Shown: one piece after another, positions 52,101 through 57,118 of the stretch
How the letters are laid out: every line of letters starts with the position of its first letter
Numbering within the stretch: position 1 is the stretch's first letter
Source: Symsagittifera roscoffensis
Lineage: Eukaryota; Xenacoelomorpha; Acoela; Convolutidae
DNA length: 64,000 bases
Assembly: GCF_963678635.1 (NCBI RefSeq)
Contig: NC_087063.1
Span: 34,878,540-34,942,539 of the forward strand
Reading direction: 5' to 3'
Made by a program: the position numbers and the translations under genes
Notes under the pieces: model-generated
What the model was told of the DNA's origin: nothing
The model's database searches: none
The model's input: only the letters and a program-made list of their open reading frames with translations

Positions 52101-54590
52101 GTCCGCATTTTGGTGGCAGCGTTCGGAGTATCTTTTGTAAGCCTAAAAATGTAATATAAAAATTTGCAACTGCAAATGGATTTTGTCCTTGTGCATATTT
52201 TTTCATTAAAAATGTTCTTTCATTGAGATTTATTAAACTACGGTTGGGAATTAATGCTGAAGGTCCTCAGTTAAGTTACATTCATTTTCTCAATCTGTTT
52301 TACCGCGTTTAAATAATGATCACTGAGTAATTACATTACAGCGCAACCAATAATTGGAAATACGCACAACGTTCTTTTTCGGATCATGATGGTATTCGAA
52401 ATCCGCCAAAAAAGCGTGATACTTTGGCAAAAAGCGCGTGTTATTGTGACTCAAAATTCAGATTCACACACTTTTTTATGATTTCAGGGGCAGCTCTAAG
52501 CAAACTTGGATTCACTCATTAATCTCATCCCTCTGGAATTTTCTGAGAACTAAACTTGGATGTCATTTCGGATAAAATTTAGGATACTTTTGGATACGAT
52601 TTCAAATAAGGAAACGCCCTAAACTCAAATATATATATTGCATTAGTCGAAAAAACTTGGGGGCGGACGCCTTTTTCAGGGATTCGACCCCCTCCCGACC
52701 CAAAGTGTCCCCCCTTTGTACTATTTTGAGATATACATATTTTGTGACGGACCCGAAAATTTTTTTAAGTTGCCTTCGGCGCCGATATATACTAATTTTG
52801 AGAGAGGAGTGCGCGCCAAAAAACGCTAATTTTTGGTCAACATTTTCCAAAAAGCGCTTAAAAATGCTTTTGTTTGGCCTGTTTCAGTTAATTATACACG
52901 ACTCATTTGCAACACTTATTTTTTGATATTATCAGCCTAGAATTCATTGTTTTGCCCATATTTGATTTACCAAAACTATCCGAGAGCAATCAAACGGCAG
53001 TCGGAATATTCAAGTCTTCGCCTTGATACTAGCAGTTTCGCTTTGATATGAAATAATAGCTTCAAAAATGATTTTTGTGCCGAAAGGAAGTCATACTTGA
53101 AACAAAAATCAAACCTTATACAATTTGCGAGTCGAATTTTTTTGTTTTATTCTGCTTCCAGATTTATTTAGGTTGCATTGTCTTTGATATATTTCGTTTT
53201 AGTTTGAAAAAGTATGCCTGAGATAAGGGGCGGATCTAGAGTGGAGCAGTTTTTCTCGAGGGGGGCGGATTTTCAAAAAGTTTTCGAAAGTTTTAGTGAC
53301 ATTTTTCTTGAGTTGACTAAATTGATTTTCCGACCATTCGTAAAGCAGTAAAAAGACCCTGGTTTGGCCACATTATCTGCGATGTAGGCAAAATTCTGAA
53401 ATACTAGCAACAAAGGTGTTTTTAGGCACTTTTGGGAATGTTTTGACTAATTAATTCCGTTTTTTGGCGCTAGCTTTCCCTTCAAAATAAGTTATTATTG
53501 GCGCCGAAGTATATAGTGACGCCGAAAAAAAATCAAGTTCGGTCAGCCAAAATTGGATATCTCAAATTAGTACAAAGCGAGACCCTGTGGTTCGGCAGGG
53601 GATGATTTTATCTGGAATGATTATGACTGATTTTGGTGTCCACTGTGTTCGGGTAAAATTCGTTTCTTGTGGAATTTCGGCGTTTTGAAACTTACGACTC
53701 ATTTTTTGATTCAGCTGTAAGAGATCAGTGGAATTTGATTCACCGTCAAACGTAATTTTTTTTGTTACTGCGAATCGCAGAAGAGCTATCAGTAACCCTC
53801 AACAGGCCTGTTGAAATTGTTGGCAATATATTTTCGGTTAACGAATCTGAACGAAGTTAATTAACCTAAAACTGCTCAATTTGACGTTAGATTTCTGTGT
53901 TCTACTAATTTCCACACGTAAAAACCATGTCCAAAAAGTTTATCATCCTAAAATTGTATAATCTTTGACCGATTAAGCTGCTCAAGGTCACCGATATTGC
54001 CAATAATTTTATCTCCCAACTATCTCCCCACATTCCAGACTGTGTAATTTGGTTGAGCGATCTCTTTTTTGCGACTCAAGGTCACTTTTTGCGACTAGTG
54101 TTTTCACGTGGTACCACTATTGCAATCGAAATCGATCAAACTGTGGTAAGCCTGAAGCTAGAGGTCAAGTGAGGGTTCACCTTCACACACTATAATTGTC
54201 ATGGCATGGAATCAAATACAAGATCTGACGATCTCTAGGTGAACGCCTTACCACGATGGTAAGTGCCCTTGATGTGAGTGGCCTGTAATTATTAGGCACG
54301 CCACATCAACTGGGACGTGAAGACCTTTAAATAGTTCTAGTGTTCTTCGTATGTTCCTACCTGGGCTCTATTTTGATGTTGTGGGGGAGGGATTGGGACA
54401 GAGTTTGGAGTTCGTGCTCTACCAGCTGCTGATCTATCTCCCTGTCTTCCAGAATGATCCCCACCCTCACCACCTCCACCTCACCCCCTGCTCCTGTCTG
54501 CCAGCACTCCACCCATAAGCCACACCCCCACAGGTAGCACAGAGTAACAGCACACAGCACAAGTGTTCTCACAGAACAACACATCGTCAT
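8251..54590 (-). CDS. Ionotropic glutamate receptor, 17-exon gene model
   Basis: Ligand-gated cation channel subunit of the plasma membrane. Minus-strand join: 54361-54590, one of 48709-48913 or 44018-44222, 39098-39219, 37514-37670, 29256-29423, 28497-28660, 27967-28162, 27552-27676, 26816-27015, 26127-26411, 18978-19153, 18096-18252, 16933-17151, 16443-16591, 15777-15951, 15303-15437, 8251-8840. The sum is 3453 nt, divisible by 3, for 1150 residues. Layout: signal peptide 1 to about 30, ATD about 38-455, S1 about 523-670, M1 677-697, pore loop about 716-730, M3 742-765, S2 about 766-915, M4 933-954, cytoplasmic tail 955-1150. Pore MQQG and M3 [11 protein letters not shown] are non-NMDA type. 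S2 cysteines 858 and 914 match the family's conserved disulfide. YAFLWD in S2 and YMDYGV in S1 resemble delta receptors, but no subfamily is assigned. Junction 6/7 is the only phase problem. Confidence 0.9.
8841..15302. other. iGluR intron 16 (6.5 kb)
   Basis: AT-rich intron between the M4 exon and the last exon. Besides the short tandem repeats around 9630-10250, about 9480-9620 resembles the palindromic repeat of introns 1-2 (AAATTGAATTGAGGCATT). I found no other exon. A 125-codon open frame on + at 10336 shows no motif. Confidence 0.6.
9625..10250. repeat. Minisatellite of TATCATACAATTCCAT units
   Basis: Short units with TATCATACAATTCCATTGAA and TGGAAAAAA recur at about 9630-9760 and at least four times at about 10065-10215, with spacing near 35-40 bp. 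ATTCCATTGAATGGA inside the unit is palindromic, so each unit can form a small hairpin. Confidence 0.75.
15303..15437 (-). CDS. iGluR exon 16: M4
   Basis: A 135-nt exon with acceptor TTTTTTAG|GC and donor CATAG|GTAACA, residues 910-954. [13 protein letters not shown] carries Cys914, partner of Cys858. [19 protein letters not shown] and on is M4, the family's 'l.~vaGvF~iL..G~~~~~~'. It splices in phase to exon 17 as [10 protein letters not shown]. Confidence 0.94.
15777..15951 (-). CDS. iGluR exon 15: S2, part 3
   Basis: A 175-nt exon with acceptor TTCTAG|TTCCAC and donor GAGA|GTGAGT, residues 852-909. [12 protein letters not shown] then [20 protein letters not shown] and [16 protein letters not shown] match the end of S2 ('Gi..pkgspyr..i..aiL.L.e.G.l..lk.kWw'). 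Cys858 is the first cysteine of the S2 disulfide. Confidence 0.95.
16443..16591 (-). CDS. iGluR exon 14: S2, part 2
   Basis: A 149-nt exon with acceptor GCTGTAG|AC and donor CTTCAG|GTACAC, residues 802-851. [17 protein letters not shown] aligns with the AMPA 'dkmWtyM.sa.psv.v' helix. [12 protein letters not shown] carries Asp846 where AMPA/kainate receptors have the ligand-amine Glu; Asp here is found in NMDA and delta receptors. Confidence 0.93.
16933..17151 (-). CDS. iGluR exon 13: M3 gate and start of S2
   Basis: A 219-nt exon with acceptor CTGCAG|GG and donor CGCG|GTCAGT, residues 729-801. [16 protein letters not shown] leads into the gate motif [14 protein letters not shown] (Thr756 replaces the first Ser of SYTANLAAF), then [16 protein letters not shown] and [14 protein letters not shown]. 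Ser795 keeps the S2 ligand-contact serine position, and Leu796 replaces the usual Thr. Confidence 0.95.
17178..17640. mobile_element. Inverted-repeat MITE-like element in intron 12
   Basis: The left end has GCGACAACTCGCATCAAAA (about 17202) after ATCGATATTA. The right end has TTTTGTTGCGAGTTGTCGC (about 17601) followed by GGTATCGATATT, the near-complement of the left end. The same pair of words recurs internally at about 17246 and 17440. No open frame. Its left edge is about 25 bp from the exon 13 acceptor. Confidence 0.6.
17715..17822. repeat. 55-bp tandem duplication
   Basis: Two near-identical copies of a unit beginning ATGAAAGTCGATACAATAG (17719 and 17774) and ending GATCATGGAGCGGATTTT. 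It lies in intron 12. Confidence 0.85.
18096..18252 (-). CDS. iGluR exon 12: M1 and pore loop
   Basis: A 157-nt exon with acceptor CTGCAG|GTGTGG and donor CAGG|GTAACC, residues 677-728 plus one base. [19 protein letters not shown] is M1, followed by SQLSPFSRF and [14 protein letters not shown], the re-entrant pore loop. Gln727 is at the position of the AMPA/kainate Q/R site, so the genome codes a Q-form (typically calcium-permeable) pore. Confidence 0.93.
18395..18824. mobile_element. Intact hAT-type MITE with 8-bp target duplication
   Basis: Terminal inverted repeats are CAGGGGCGGATTTAGG at 18395 and CCTAGATCCGCCCCTG ending at 18824. It is flanked by an 8-bp direct repeat ATCTGAGG at 18387-18394 and 18825-18832. 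CAGGGG-type ends with 8-bp target duplications are characteristic of the hAT superfamily. The 430-bp body has no transposase, so it is non-autonomous. It lies in intron 11 and is the reference copy for several decayed fragments in the window. Confidence 0.9.
18978..19153 (-). CDS. iGluR exon 11: S1 with ligand arginine
   Basis: A 176-nt exon with acceptor GTTTAG|GA and donor GTGCAG|GTTACC, residues 618-676. [20 protein letters not shown] aligns with the family's 'ADiavApLTit..Re..idF'. Arg638 matches the arginine that binds the ligand alpha-carboxylate. The Pro and Thr of the PLT motif are replaced by Gly631 and Ile633. [13 protein letters not shown] precedes M1 and resembles delta-type receptors. 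Confidence 0.93.
19320..19531 (+). repeat. 5' LTR of the Ty3/gypsy element
   Basis: A 212-bp direct repeat beginning TGTTGTGATTTG and ending in TTTATTA. It ends in TA rather than the usual CA. The TATATATAAA near 19500 may be a TATA-like signal. Confidence 0.92.
19532..19549 (+). other. Putative tRNA primer-binding site
   Basis: TGGCGCAGTCTAATGATT starts immediately after the 5' LTR. The leading TGG is complementary to the CCA end of tRNA. The donor tRNA is not identified. Confidence 0.55.
19560..20793 (+). pseudogene. gag (capsid/nucleocapsid) with protease start, disrupted
   Basis: Two frames joined by a shift at about 20100. The capsid part includes [20 protein letters not shown] and, after the shift, [20 protein letters not shown]. 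The nucleocapsid has zinc-knuckle sequence, CMKCGN...GHLNVC and [14 protein letters not shown] (CX2CX4HX4C). The frame ends at [11 protein letters not shown], where elements of this type have the protease D-T/S-G active site, so the glycine appears replaced by Lys. The true start codon is unclear; the frame is open upstream of the first good Met. Confidence 0.82.
21060..22106 (+). pseudogene. pol: reverse transcriptase with internal duplication
   Basis: An open frame with RT landmarks in order: [22 protein letters not shown] (first catalytic Asp), [20 protein letters not shown] and YIDDILVAS (catalytic YxDD). Then [15 protein letters not shown] through NISEL occurs twice in tandem (21786-21911 and 21921-22046). 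The catalytic residues are present, but the duplicated 45 residues in the connection/thumb region should disturb folding. It stops just after NQYVKFVP. Confidence 0.88.
22107..22600 (+). pseudogene. pol: RNase H region, broken by a stop
   Basis: [19 protein letters not shown] carries the first RNase H Asp. The frame stops after FASRF (22340), then resumes as [18 protein letters not shown] and [11 protein letters not shown]. Order and motifs follow Ty3/gypsy RNase H. Confidence 0.85.
22647..24378 (+). pseudogene. pol: spacer and integrase (DDE), frame-broken
   Basis: After a variable spacer, the H2C2 zinc-binding region reads [25 protein letters not shown] and, in a shifted frame, [12 protein letters not shown]. 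The core keeps the three acidic residues: [18 protein letters not shown] and NGLVERLV. A stop follows at 23878 and another at about 23960. The frame then runs [13 protein letters not shown] onward to 24378. Confidence 0.87.
24379..25378 (+). pseudogene. Post-integrase Ser/Thr/Pro-rich tail
   Basis: Open frames at 24379-25007 and 25010-25378 code a hydrophilic tail with [10 protein letters not shown], Ser/Pro-rich stretches, acidic DDYFDDV and [11 protein letters not shown]. No transmembrane segment or signal peptide is visible, so this is not an env. It looks like an extended C-terminal part of pol, ending before the 3' non-coding region. Confidence 0.5.
25637..25708 (+). other. Polypurine tract region before the 3' LTR
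   Basis: A purine run GAAGGGGGGGAAGGG at about 25638 and a short GGTGGGAAA touching the LTR start are both candidates for the plus-strand primer. The one adjacent to the LTR is positionally correct. Confidence 0.5.
25709..25916 (+). repeat. 3' LTR of the Ty3/gypsy element
   Basis: A 208-bp copy of the 5' LTR with about ten substitutions and one short deletion (near TTTTATTGTTAATTC). Confidence 0.92.
26127..26411 (-). CDS. iGluR exon 10: S1 ligand-binding lobe, part 1
   Basis: A 285-nt exon with acceptor TGTGTAG|AT and donor CATAG|GTACTC, residues 523-617. [16 protein letters not shown] is the start of S1 ('Lrv~t~~e.Pfv'). It continues with a Gly-rich loop, [17 protein letters not shown] (the 'y.GfciDll..ia..l' helix), [14 protein letters not shown] and NKWNGLIG. 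It joins exon 11 directly as [13 protein letters not shown]. The Ty3/gypsy element sits in the intron between them. Confidence 0.93.
26816..27015 (-). CDS. iGluR exon 9: ATD-S1 linker
   Basis: A 200-nt exon with acceptor GTTTCAG|A and donor CGAGG|GTATGC. It carries [13 protein letters not shown], an extremely acidic/Lys insert of about 20 residues (GAG/GAA/AAA codons), then [14 protein letters not shown] and the residues leading into S1. 'W..iG.Wd...gl' is the standard iGluR linker. The charged insert is not usual for the family. Confidence 0.85.
27552..27676 (-). CDS. iGluR exon 8: end of ATD
   Basis: A 125-nt exon with acceptor CTGCAG|GTGAGC and donor GACAG|GTTGCT. It codes 41 residues plus two bases, with [12 protein letters not shown] then [12 protein letters not shown], the family's 'G..l...l....f.G.tG.i.Fd..G.R' segment that closes the ATD. 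It joins exon 9 in phase as [13 protein letters not shown]. Confidence 0.82.
27967..28162 (-). CDS. iGluR exon 7: ATD with poly-Ser stretch
   Basis: A 196-nt exon with acceptor TTATCAG|G and donor CAACAG|GTACGA. It begins with about 13 Ser codons, mostly AGC from a CTG/CAG microsatellite, then a basic Pro/Gly-rich linker, then [17 protein letters not shown] and AGQIDWQQ. The 'yl.Da~~vv~.al' helix is the usual ATD element. Several CAG triplets in the repeat could act as alternative acceptors that keep the frame, giving variable Ser length. Confidence 0.75.
28115..28162. repeat. Coding CTG/CAG microsatellite
   Basis: About ten CTG triplets (AGC/CAG on the gene strand) at the very start of exon 7. 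In the receptor frame they give a serine run right at the splice acceptor. Confidence 0.9.
28497..28660 (-). CDS. iGluR exon 6: ATD (3' boundary uncertain)
   Basis: The acceptor TTTTAG|TTGATA is clear and phase 0. The exon codes [19 protein letters not shown] followed by [19 protein letters not shown], the ATD segment 'G....~y.Wil.~......~~.ni.alr'. The next exon needs two bases carried over, and I found no good GT donor in that phase. The boundary given uses an AAAAG|GCACGG (GC-type) donor. CACG|GTGTTG four bases further on is a GT site, but out of phase. The open frame itself runs on to 28379. Confidence 0.65.
28935..29106 (-). repeat. tRNA-derived SINE-like repeat, copy 1
   Basis: Read on the minus strand it starts CACCTAGTGTAGTGGTAAGG (box A-like) and continues through GATCCTGTACTCGCC (degenerate box B). 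It ends TGCAATAGTGGTACCACGTG. A second copy at 54098-54272 aligns over the full length, so this is a dispersed family. It lies in intron 5. Confidence 0.65.
29256..29423 (-). CDS. iGluR exon 5: ATD
   Basis: A 168-nt exon (56 codons, phase 0 at both ends) with acceptor TTACAG|GCTAAT and donor CGG|GTAAGC. It contains an acidic/Trp loop, then [19 protein letters not shown], matching the ATD strand and helix where family members read '...~ilv.~s...~~~il~~A'. An 8-kb repeat-filled intron separates it from exon 4. Confidence 0.85.
30840..31300 (-). repeat. Repeat with internal tRNA-like segment, copy 1
   Basis: On the minus strand, TGGCCAAGTGGTTAGCACA (box A-like) and CCGGGGTTCGGCCCC (box B-like) are spaced as in a tRNA (about 31005-31055), with AGC at the anticodon position. 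Similarity to the copy at 36590-37090 extends on both sides (AAATTGTTTATTT, GCACAGAAAA, CATCAGAAA...GCTAAAT). This is therefore a repeat family and not a free tRNA gene. Confidence 0.6.
31900..32240. repeat. 88-bp tandem repeat, four copies
   Basis: GAGAGTT(C/T) or a close variant starts at 31911, 31999, 32087 and 32175, exactly 88 bp apart. Each unit has CTCATCGCG, then TTTGCAA or similar, then a GCAA-rich end. A single related unit occurs 0.7 kb away at about 32905 (GAGAGTTCATTATCCCATCG). Confidence 0.9.
34757..36440 (-). pseudogene. Non-LTR retrotransposon (LINE) RT relic
   Basis: On the minus strand from about 36440 down: [20 protein letters not shown] (RT motif A), [23 protein letters not shown] (the usual G-x-x-Q-G-x-P motif with damage), then in a shifted frame [13 protein letters not shown] and [15 protein letters not shown] (catalytic YADD). 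Downstream pieces are charged, with a C2H2-like [10 protein letters not shown]...KEHMKT at about 35170. Multiple stops and shifts make it a dead copy. The clade is not assigned. Confidence 0.82.
36590..37095 (-). repeat. Repeat with internal tRNA-like segment, copy 2
   Basis: Second copy of the family at 30840-31300. The tRNA-like part at about 36709-36765 has GGTTAGCACAACCGCC and GGGAGTTCGAGCACC on the minus strand. An inverted repeat GCTACGGCTATTGCA / TGCAATAGCCGTAGC (about 36859-36910) can form a hairpin beside it. Confidence 0.6.
37514..37670 (-). CDS. iGluR exon 4: ATD
   Basis: A 157-nt exon with acceptor TTGTAG|A and donor CTGCAG|GTATTG. Residues 186-238 read [18 protein letters not shown] then a helix ending [11 protein letters not shown]. 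The 'kW.sf.viyd' pattern is typical of the second lobe of iGluR ATDs. It ends in phase 0. Confidence 0.85.
37915..39035. repeat. Degenerate GTCGAAACATA repeat clusters
   Basis: GTCGAAACATA, GTCGAGCAC, GTCGAGAAAGTC and variants recur at about 37915-38100, 38515-38640 and 38800-39035, with unrelated AT-rich DNA between. It lies in intron 3. No coding function seen. Confidence 0.65.
39098..39219 (-). CDS. iGluR exon 3: ATD
   Basis: A 122-nt exon with acceptor CTTCAG|GGTGCT and donor GTCAA|GTACGC. It codes 40 residues plus two bases: an acidic Gly-rich loop (a GGGGG run), then [20 protein letters not shown], which matches the ATD beta strand and following helix where family members read '...P..... 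..~ai.~lv..~~W'. It joins exon 4 in phase to give IVKVEKW. A poly-G run lies just downstream in the intron. Confidence 0.78.
39481..39719 (-). repeat. tRNA-derived SINE with TTAATC tail
   Basis: On the minus strand the head reads GTGGAGCGGTGGTGAAGTGG (box A-like) and GGATGTTCGAGGCCC (box B-like). A body follows with CGGTTCGCCGTTAGGACC and CCCCGTGGATAAATGG, and it ends in a (TTAATC)-type tail at 39481-39500. Head, body and simple tail are the standard SINE layout. Confidence 0.75.
40601..41663. repeat. Two tandem units of the CGTATCAGGGCGAAG repeat
   Basis: Units 40601-41136 and 41137-41663 both start AGACTGCTCGTATCAGGG, contain CCACACGCCATAT, CTCCGCTTAC and CGCGCGTTAATTGTCC or close variants, and end ACTTTCGTATCGAAAGTCGG. 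They are head to tail in intron 2. Same family as the larger palindromic copies at 45447-51910. Confidence 0.85.
44018..44222 (-). CDS. iGluR exon 2, copy B (duplicated ATD exon)
   Basis: Second 205-nt copy of exon 2 with the same acceptor and donor, coding [10 protein letters not shown] onward. It is the copy nearer exon 3. Phase fits exon 1 (two bases left) and exon 3 (phase 0). Flanking introns diverge visibly between the copies by substitutions and small indels, whereas the exons differ at one base. Confidence 0.78.
45447..46371. mobile_element. Palindromic repeat element, copy 1
   Basis: The left end AGACTGCTTGTATCAGGGC and right end GCCCTGATACAAGCAGTT are inverted. The inner parts are also inverted: CTCCGCTTACGCGTTAATA and GGAACGATTTCTAAG on the left against GTCAGCGGAGATTTAATC and AAATCGTTTC on the right. 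The element is about 925 bp and almost a full hairpin. No transposase open frame. Confidence 0.8.
46698..47621. mobile_element. Palindromic repeat element, copy 2
   Basis: Same structure as 45447-46371; its right half is nearly identical to that of copy 1. Confidence 0.8.
47694..47893. other. Assembly gap (200 N)
   Basis: Exactly 200 unknown bases, the size often used as a placeholder. It sits at the junction of the two exon 2 blocks. Confidence 0.99.
48709..48913 (-). CDS. iGluR exon 2, copy A (duplicated ATD exon)
   Basis: A 205-nt exon with acceptor CTGTTTAG|GA and donor CCTTG|GTATGG. It completes codon 77 and adds 68 residues, from [10 protein letters not shown] to a His/Gln-rich end, including the ATD stretch [14 protein letters not shown] (the 'IPhi' region). 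In the exon it differs from copy B by one base (Glu for Gln at the fifth residue). Both splice sites and the frame are intact. Because 205 is not a multiple of 3, using both copies in one mRNA would shift the frame. The copy may be real or a haplotype duplication made in assembly, since a 200-N gap lies between the two. Confidence 0.75.
50164..51047. mobile_element. Palindromic repeat element, copy 3
   Basis: Counterpart of copy 1 in the second duplicated block, with a small deletion in the left half (GCGCAAATTGG where copy 1 has the longer GCGTTAATTGTCC part). Confidence 0.78.
51383..51910. repeat. Half copy of the palindromic repeat
   Basis: Left half only, from AGACTGCTCGTATCAGGG to ATCGAAAGTCGGAACAA, like the tandem units at 40601-41663. 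Confidence 0.8.
52659..52880. mobile_element. hAT-type MITE fragment
   Basis: GGGGGCGGACGCC, GACCCCCTCCCGACCCAAAG and GCGCGCCAAAAAACGC match the left half of the intact element at 18395-18824. Terminal repeats are lost. Confidence 0.7.
53226..53608. mobile_element. hAT-type MITE fragment, reverse orientation
   Basis: Starts AGGGGCGGATCTAG, has CTCGAGGGGGGCGGATTTTC and GGCGCCGAAG, and ends near GTTCGGCAGGGGATGA. This is the reverse of the element at 18395-18824, strongly decayed. Confidence 0.6.
54098..54272 (-). repeat. tRNA-derived SINE-like repeat, copy 2
   Basis: Same family as the repeat at 28935-29106. Shared words are GTGGTAAGGCGTTCAC at the head and TGCAATAGTGGTACCACGTG at the tail. 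It lies in intron 1, about 90 bp from the exon 1 donor. Confidence 0.65.
54361..54590 (-). CDS. iGluR exon 1: signal peptide and start of ATD
   Basis: Codes residues 1-76 plus two bases of codon 77. The start is the first in-frame Met after an upstream in-frame TAA near 54714; a second in-frame Met is at residue 3. A Cys/Leu-rich hydrophobic run (about residues 5-28) is a signal peptide. It is followed by [12 protein letters not shown], the opening beta strand of a periplasmic-binding-protein-like ATD. The donor reads CCCAG|GTAGGA. Untranslated exon and promoter were not identified. Confidence 0.72.
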
Positions 54591-56411
54591 CGTTATCCCA
54601 GTTATAGATTGTACAAGATTGAAAACTAACAGCTGCCAACCAATAATGTCACCAAAATAGTTCAGAAAAAGTAAAGACTTTTTACCACCGCCTAGCCATT
54701 CATCAACAAAGTTTTATTTCAAAATGCATGGTGAAGCCAGAGGTATTAGCTTGCTCTTGGTTGTGTATAAAAACAGAGTATGTCTAGACCCAGTTCCAAT
54801 TTTCTCGGTACTTTGATAATGAGAGCAGAATATCAAAATCGATTGTGGGTCGATTGTTGTGGTTAAAAGGCTGAAACAAAAATGGTACCTCTGTATCAAC
54901 AAGATCAGGGGATCTGTTTCAAAAGATTCCGAGTGCTGTTGATTATATGTAGTAACATAGACTATTTATCTTCCCGGAATCAATGAAAATCCGGAAAAAA
55001 GTTGAAATTGGGATTTGAATAAAGTTGTTCACTGCCGGGAAAACAACAACGAGTAATCGATAAAATCAATAGTCGAACTAGCGAGATATGTGTTGTTTAC
55101 CGTGCAAATAATCCCTCAGCCGTAAATGGTAGTATTGAGCAAAAAAGTCAAATATGAGTCTAAAAATACAAGTAAGAATCAATCTCTAAATTAGTTTAAA
55201 AGCAACTCTGCCAACCGGTCGATCTGGATTGAAAAGATGAATAGAATAGAATAAAAAGAGGCATGAAGCAGAATGGAAAAGGAGAAGGAGAAAGAGAAAG
55301 AAAGAGAGAGAGGGGGGATTTGGGGATTATGGGGGGATGAAAGTGGATTATTATTTCATTTGAAGGCTTCTTTGATGGCAGTTTCAAAGTGCACTTTTGG
55401 TGGATTGATTAGACACCATGAGTATTATTGCAGACTGCCTTGTATCAATACAACACACTTCATATGTGCAATACTAATATATAATGCCATTTATTCTGGC
55501 CAAGAGAGGAAAGAGAGACCACCGGAACCACAGATCCAAAGGAAACACTGGCACTAGACTACACTTCCTTTGAATGAATTTGGCAACTACCGCTCCAAAT
55601 AACACGATACCTATGTCATTCAATGTCTTTTATTCCGAGTACAGTCACATGTTACAAAATGCGCAGAGCCATTTGCCCAGAAAAGAGCCTTAGGTTTGTA
55701 ATATGCGTTTACTCAGTGCAAGTGGTTCCGTTAGTGTGCAATTGTTTTGAAGCCTCCGAAGACACTATTTCCTGTCGGAGGTTTCTTTCAAATTACAATA
55801 GAGAAACTTAGCTTGCATTTCAAACAGTGATTCGTTCTACGTCCAAAGATCTAGTTGCCGATTTCTAAGTGCTGGTTATAATACTAATAAATAGTAATTT
55901 TGAGGGGGGAGCGCGCGCCGAACAAACGCAAATTTTTGGTCAAAAATTTTTAAAAAGTGCTAAAAACGCATTTTTTAAAGCCTTTTGATCAAAAATTTGC
56001 CTGCGGCGTACAAAATTTGGTCAAGTTAGGGTCTTTATAGTGTTTTGAGAGAGCTCAGAAAATCAATTTGGTCGACCTAAAAAAAAATCGACAAAATTTT
56101 CAATTTTTTATTAAAAATCCGCCCCCCTCGAGAAATTCCTAAATCCGCGCCTGCGAAACGAAGATCAAGGAATTGTTCAAAAAAACTGATTGCGCCAATG
56201 CTGATCAATTGATGAACGATGTTTTTTTGTGAAAGTTATCTTCGATTATATCTGAAGAAAGAAACGAATCATAAAACAAAGTGATTGATGAAATAGTGGT
56301 ATCGAAAAATGAAGTGACCGACCTAGAGCTATGAAATATCACAAAAGGAACCATAAGCTAGAAAGACTGCACTATAACTGAACAGCAGAATTAAACCTCG
56401 ATAATTTTTTG
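54591..56411. other. Region upstream of the iGluR start
   Basis: No promoter motif can be assigned with confidence. A purine-rich run (GA/GGGGAT) lies at about 55270-55340. A hAT-type MITE fragment at 55893-56153 ends CGCGCCTG and has CCGCCCCCCTCGAGAAAT. Remaining sequence is unassigned. Confidence 0.5.
55893..56153. mobile_element. hAT-type MITE fragment (one end kept)
   Basis: Matches the right 60% of 18395-18824: GGGAGCGCGCGCC, TTTGCCTGCGGCG, TTGGTCGACCTAAAAAAAA, and the end TCCTAAATCCGCGCCTG. The left part is missing. Confidence 0.75.
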
Positions 56412-56521
56412 TTAAGTTTCTGTGAGTTCGTCCCGCTCATGCATGATGACAAAAATGTTCCTGCTGATATTGAAGCTCGGCACCCCCTCAGCAAACGTAG
56501 CGGAATGCTTCTTCCGATTGC
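56412..56521 (-). CDS. Possible 3'-terminal coding exon of an unknown gene
   Basis: On the minus strand, after the acceptor-like TTTGATACAG, a 110-nt stretch codes two bases plus 35 residues and TAA. It includes HSATFAEGVPSFNISRN and IFVIMHERDELTET. Composition is less AT-biased and more protein-like than its surroundings, and a pyrimidine-rich run precedes it. I do not recognise the protein, and the partner exons would lie to the right. It may be chance. Confidence 0.3.
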
Positions 56522-56798
56522 CTGTATCAAATACTTATTTTCAAAGACAAAAACATCATATATCATCGTTAAGTGATTCTAGGCAGGCATTCACATTAGA
56601 GCTAACAAAAGCTAGGCAGATACTCAAGAAACATTTTCCATAACATGATGCTGACCATCAAACAATTGCTTCTGATAGAGAGTGACAACTACCCATGTTG
56701 TCAATCAGAATCTTTTAAAAATTTAGGGTCCAGAGTGAGGAAGCGAAAATAAACATCGTTTGATTCAAAGTGGGTGTCATACCCTTAGGTATGCGCAA

Positions 56799-57010
56799 TG
56801 TTAATACTGAATCCGAACGGATTGGCGAGCTAACTAGGAAGGAGGCTAGGAGCATAATTAAGACGACTGATTCATAAACTCTTTATTTAAGTTTTGCTGA
56901 CATACACTAAGCTCTTTGTTAGCTTTGCCTTCAAGGTCACTTGACCAGCTCAACGCAGTGAGCCTAACAAATATATATAAATAGTACATTGCCAATCCGG
57001 CCGGATGACA
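56799..57010 (-). repeat. LTR of the minus-strand Ty3/gypsy element
   Basis: On the minus strand it runs TGTCATCCGGCC...AGTATTAACA, a TG...CA unit of 212 bp, directly preceded by a purine tract CGCGAGGGGGAA. It contains TATTTATATATATT and AAATAAAG (poly-A-like). This fits a 3' LTR. I found no partner LTR within the window. Confidence 0.65.
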
Positions 57011-57118
57011 TTCCCCCTCGCGAAAAATATCAGATAAATAACAAAAATTAGAGCTTAACGTCCCCTTAGGACCTGAGTTCTTACGTCCCCGTGAGACGGA
57101 ACTGAGTTTATGTGTTGT

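Larger units (their letters stand above)
51911..54097. other. iGluR intron 1, right part
   Basis: AT-rich. Contains hAT MITE-like fragments at about 52659-52880 (CCGACCCAAAGTGTCCC) and 53226-53608 (AGGGGCGGATCTAG, CTCGAGGGGGGCGG). A small piece of the palindromic repeat lies at about 52996-53030. No exon seen. Confidence 0.6.
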
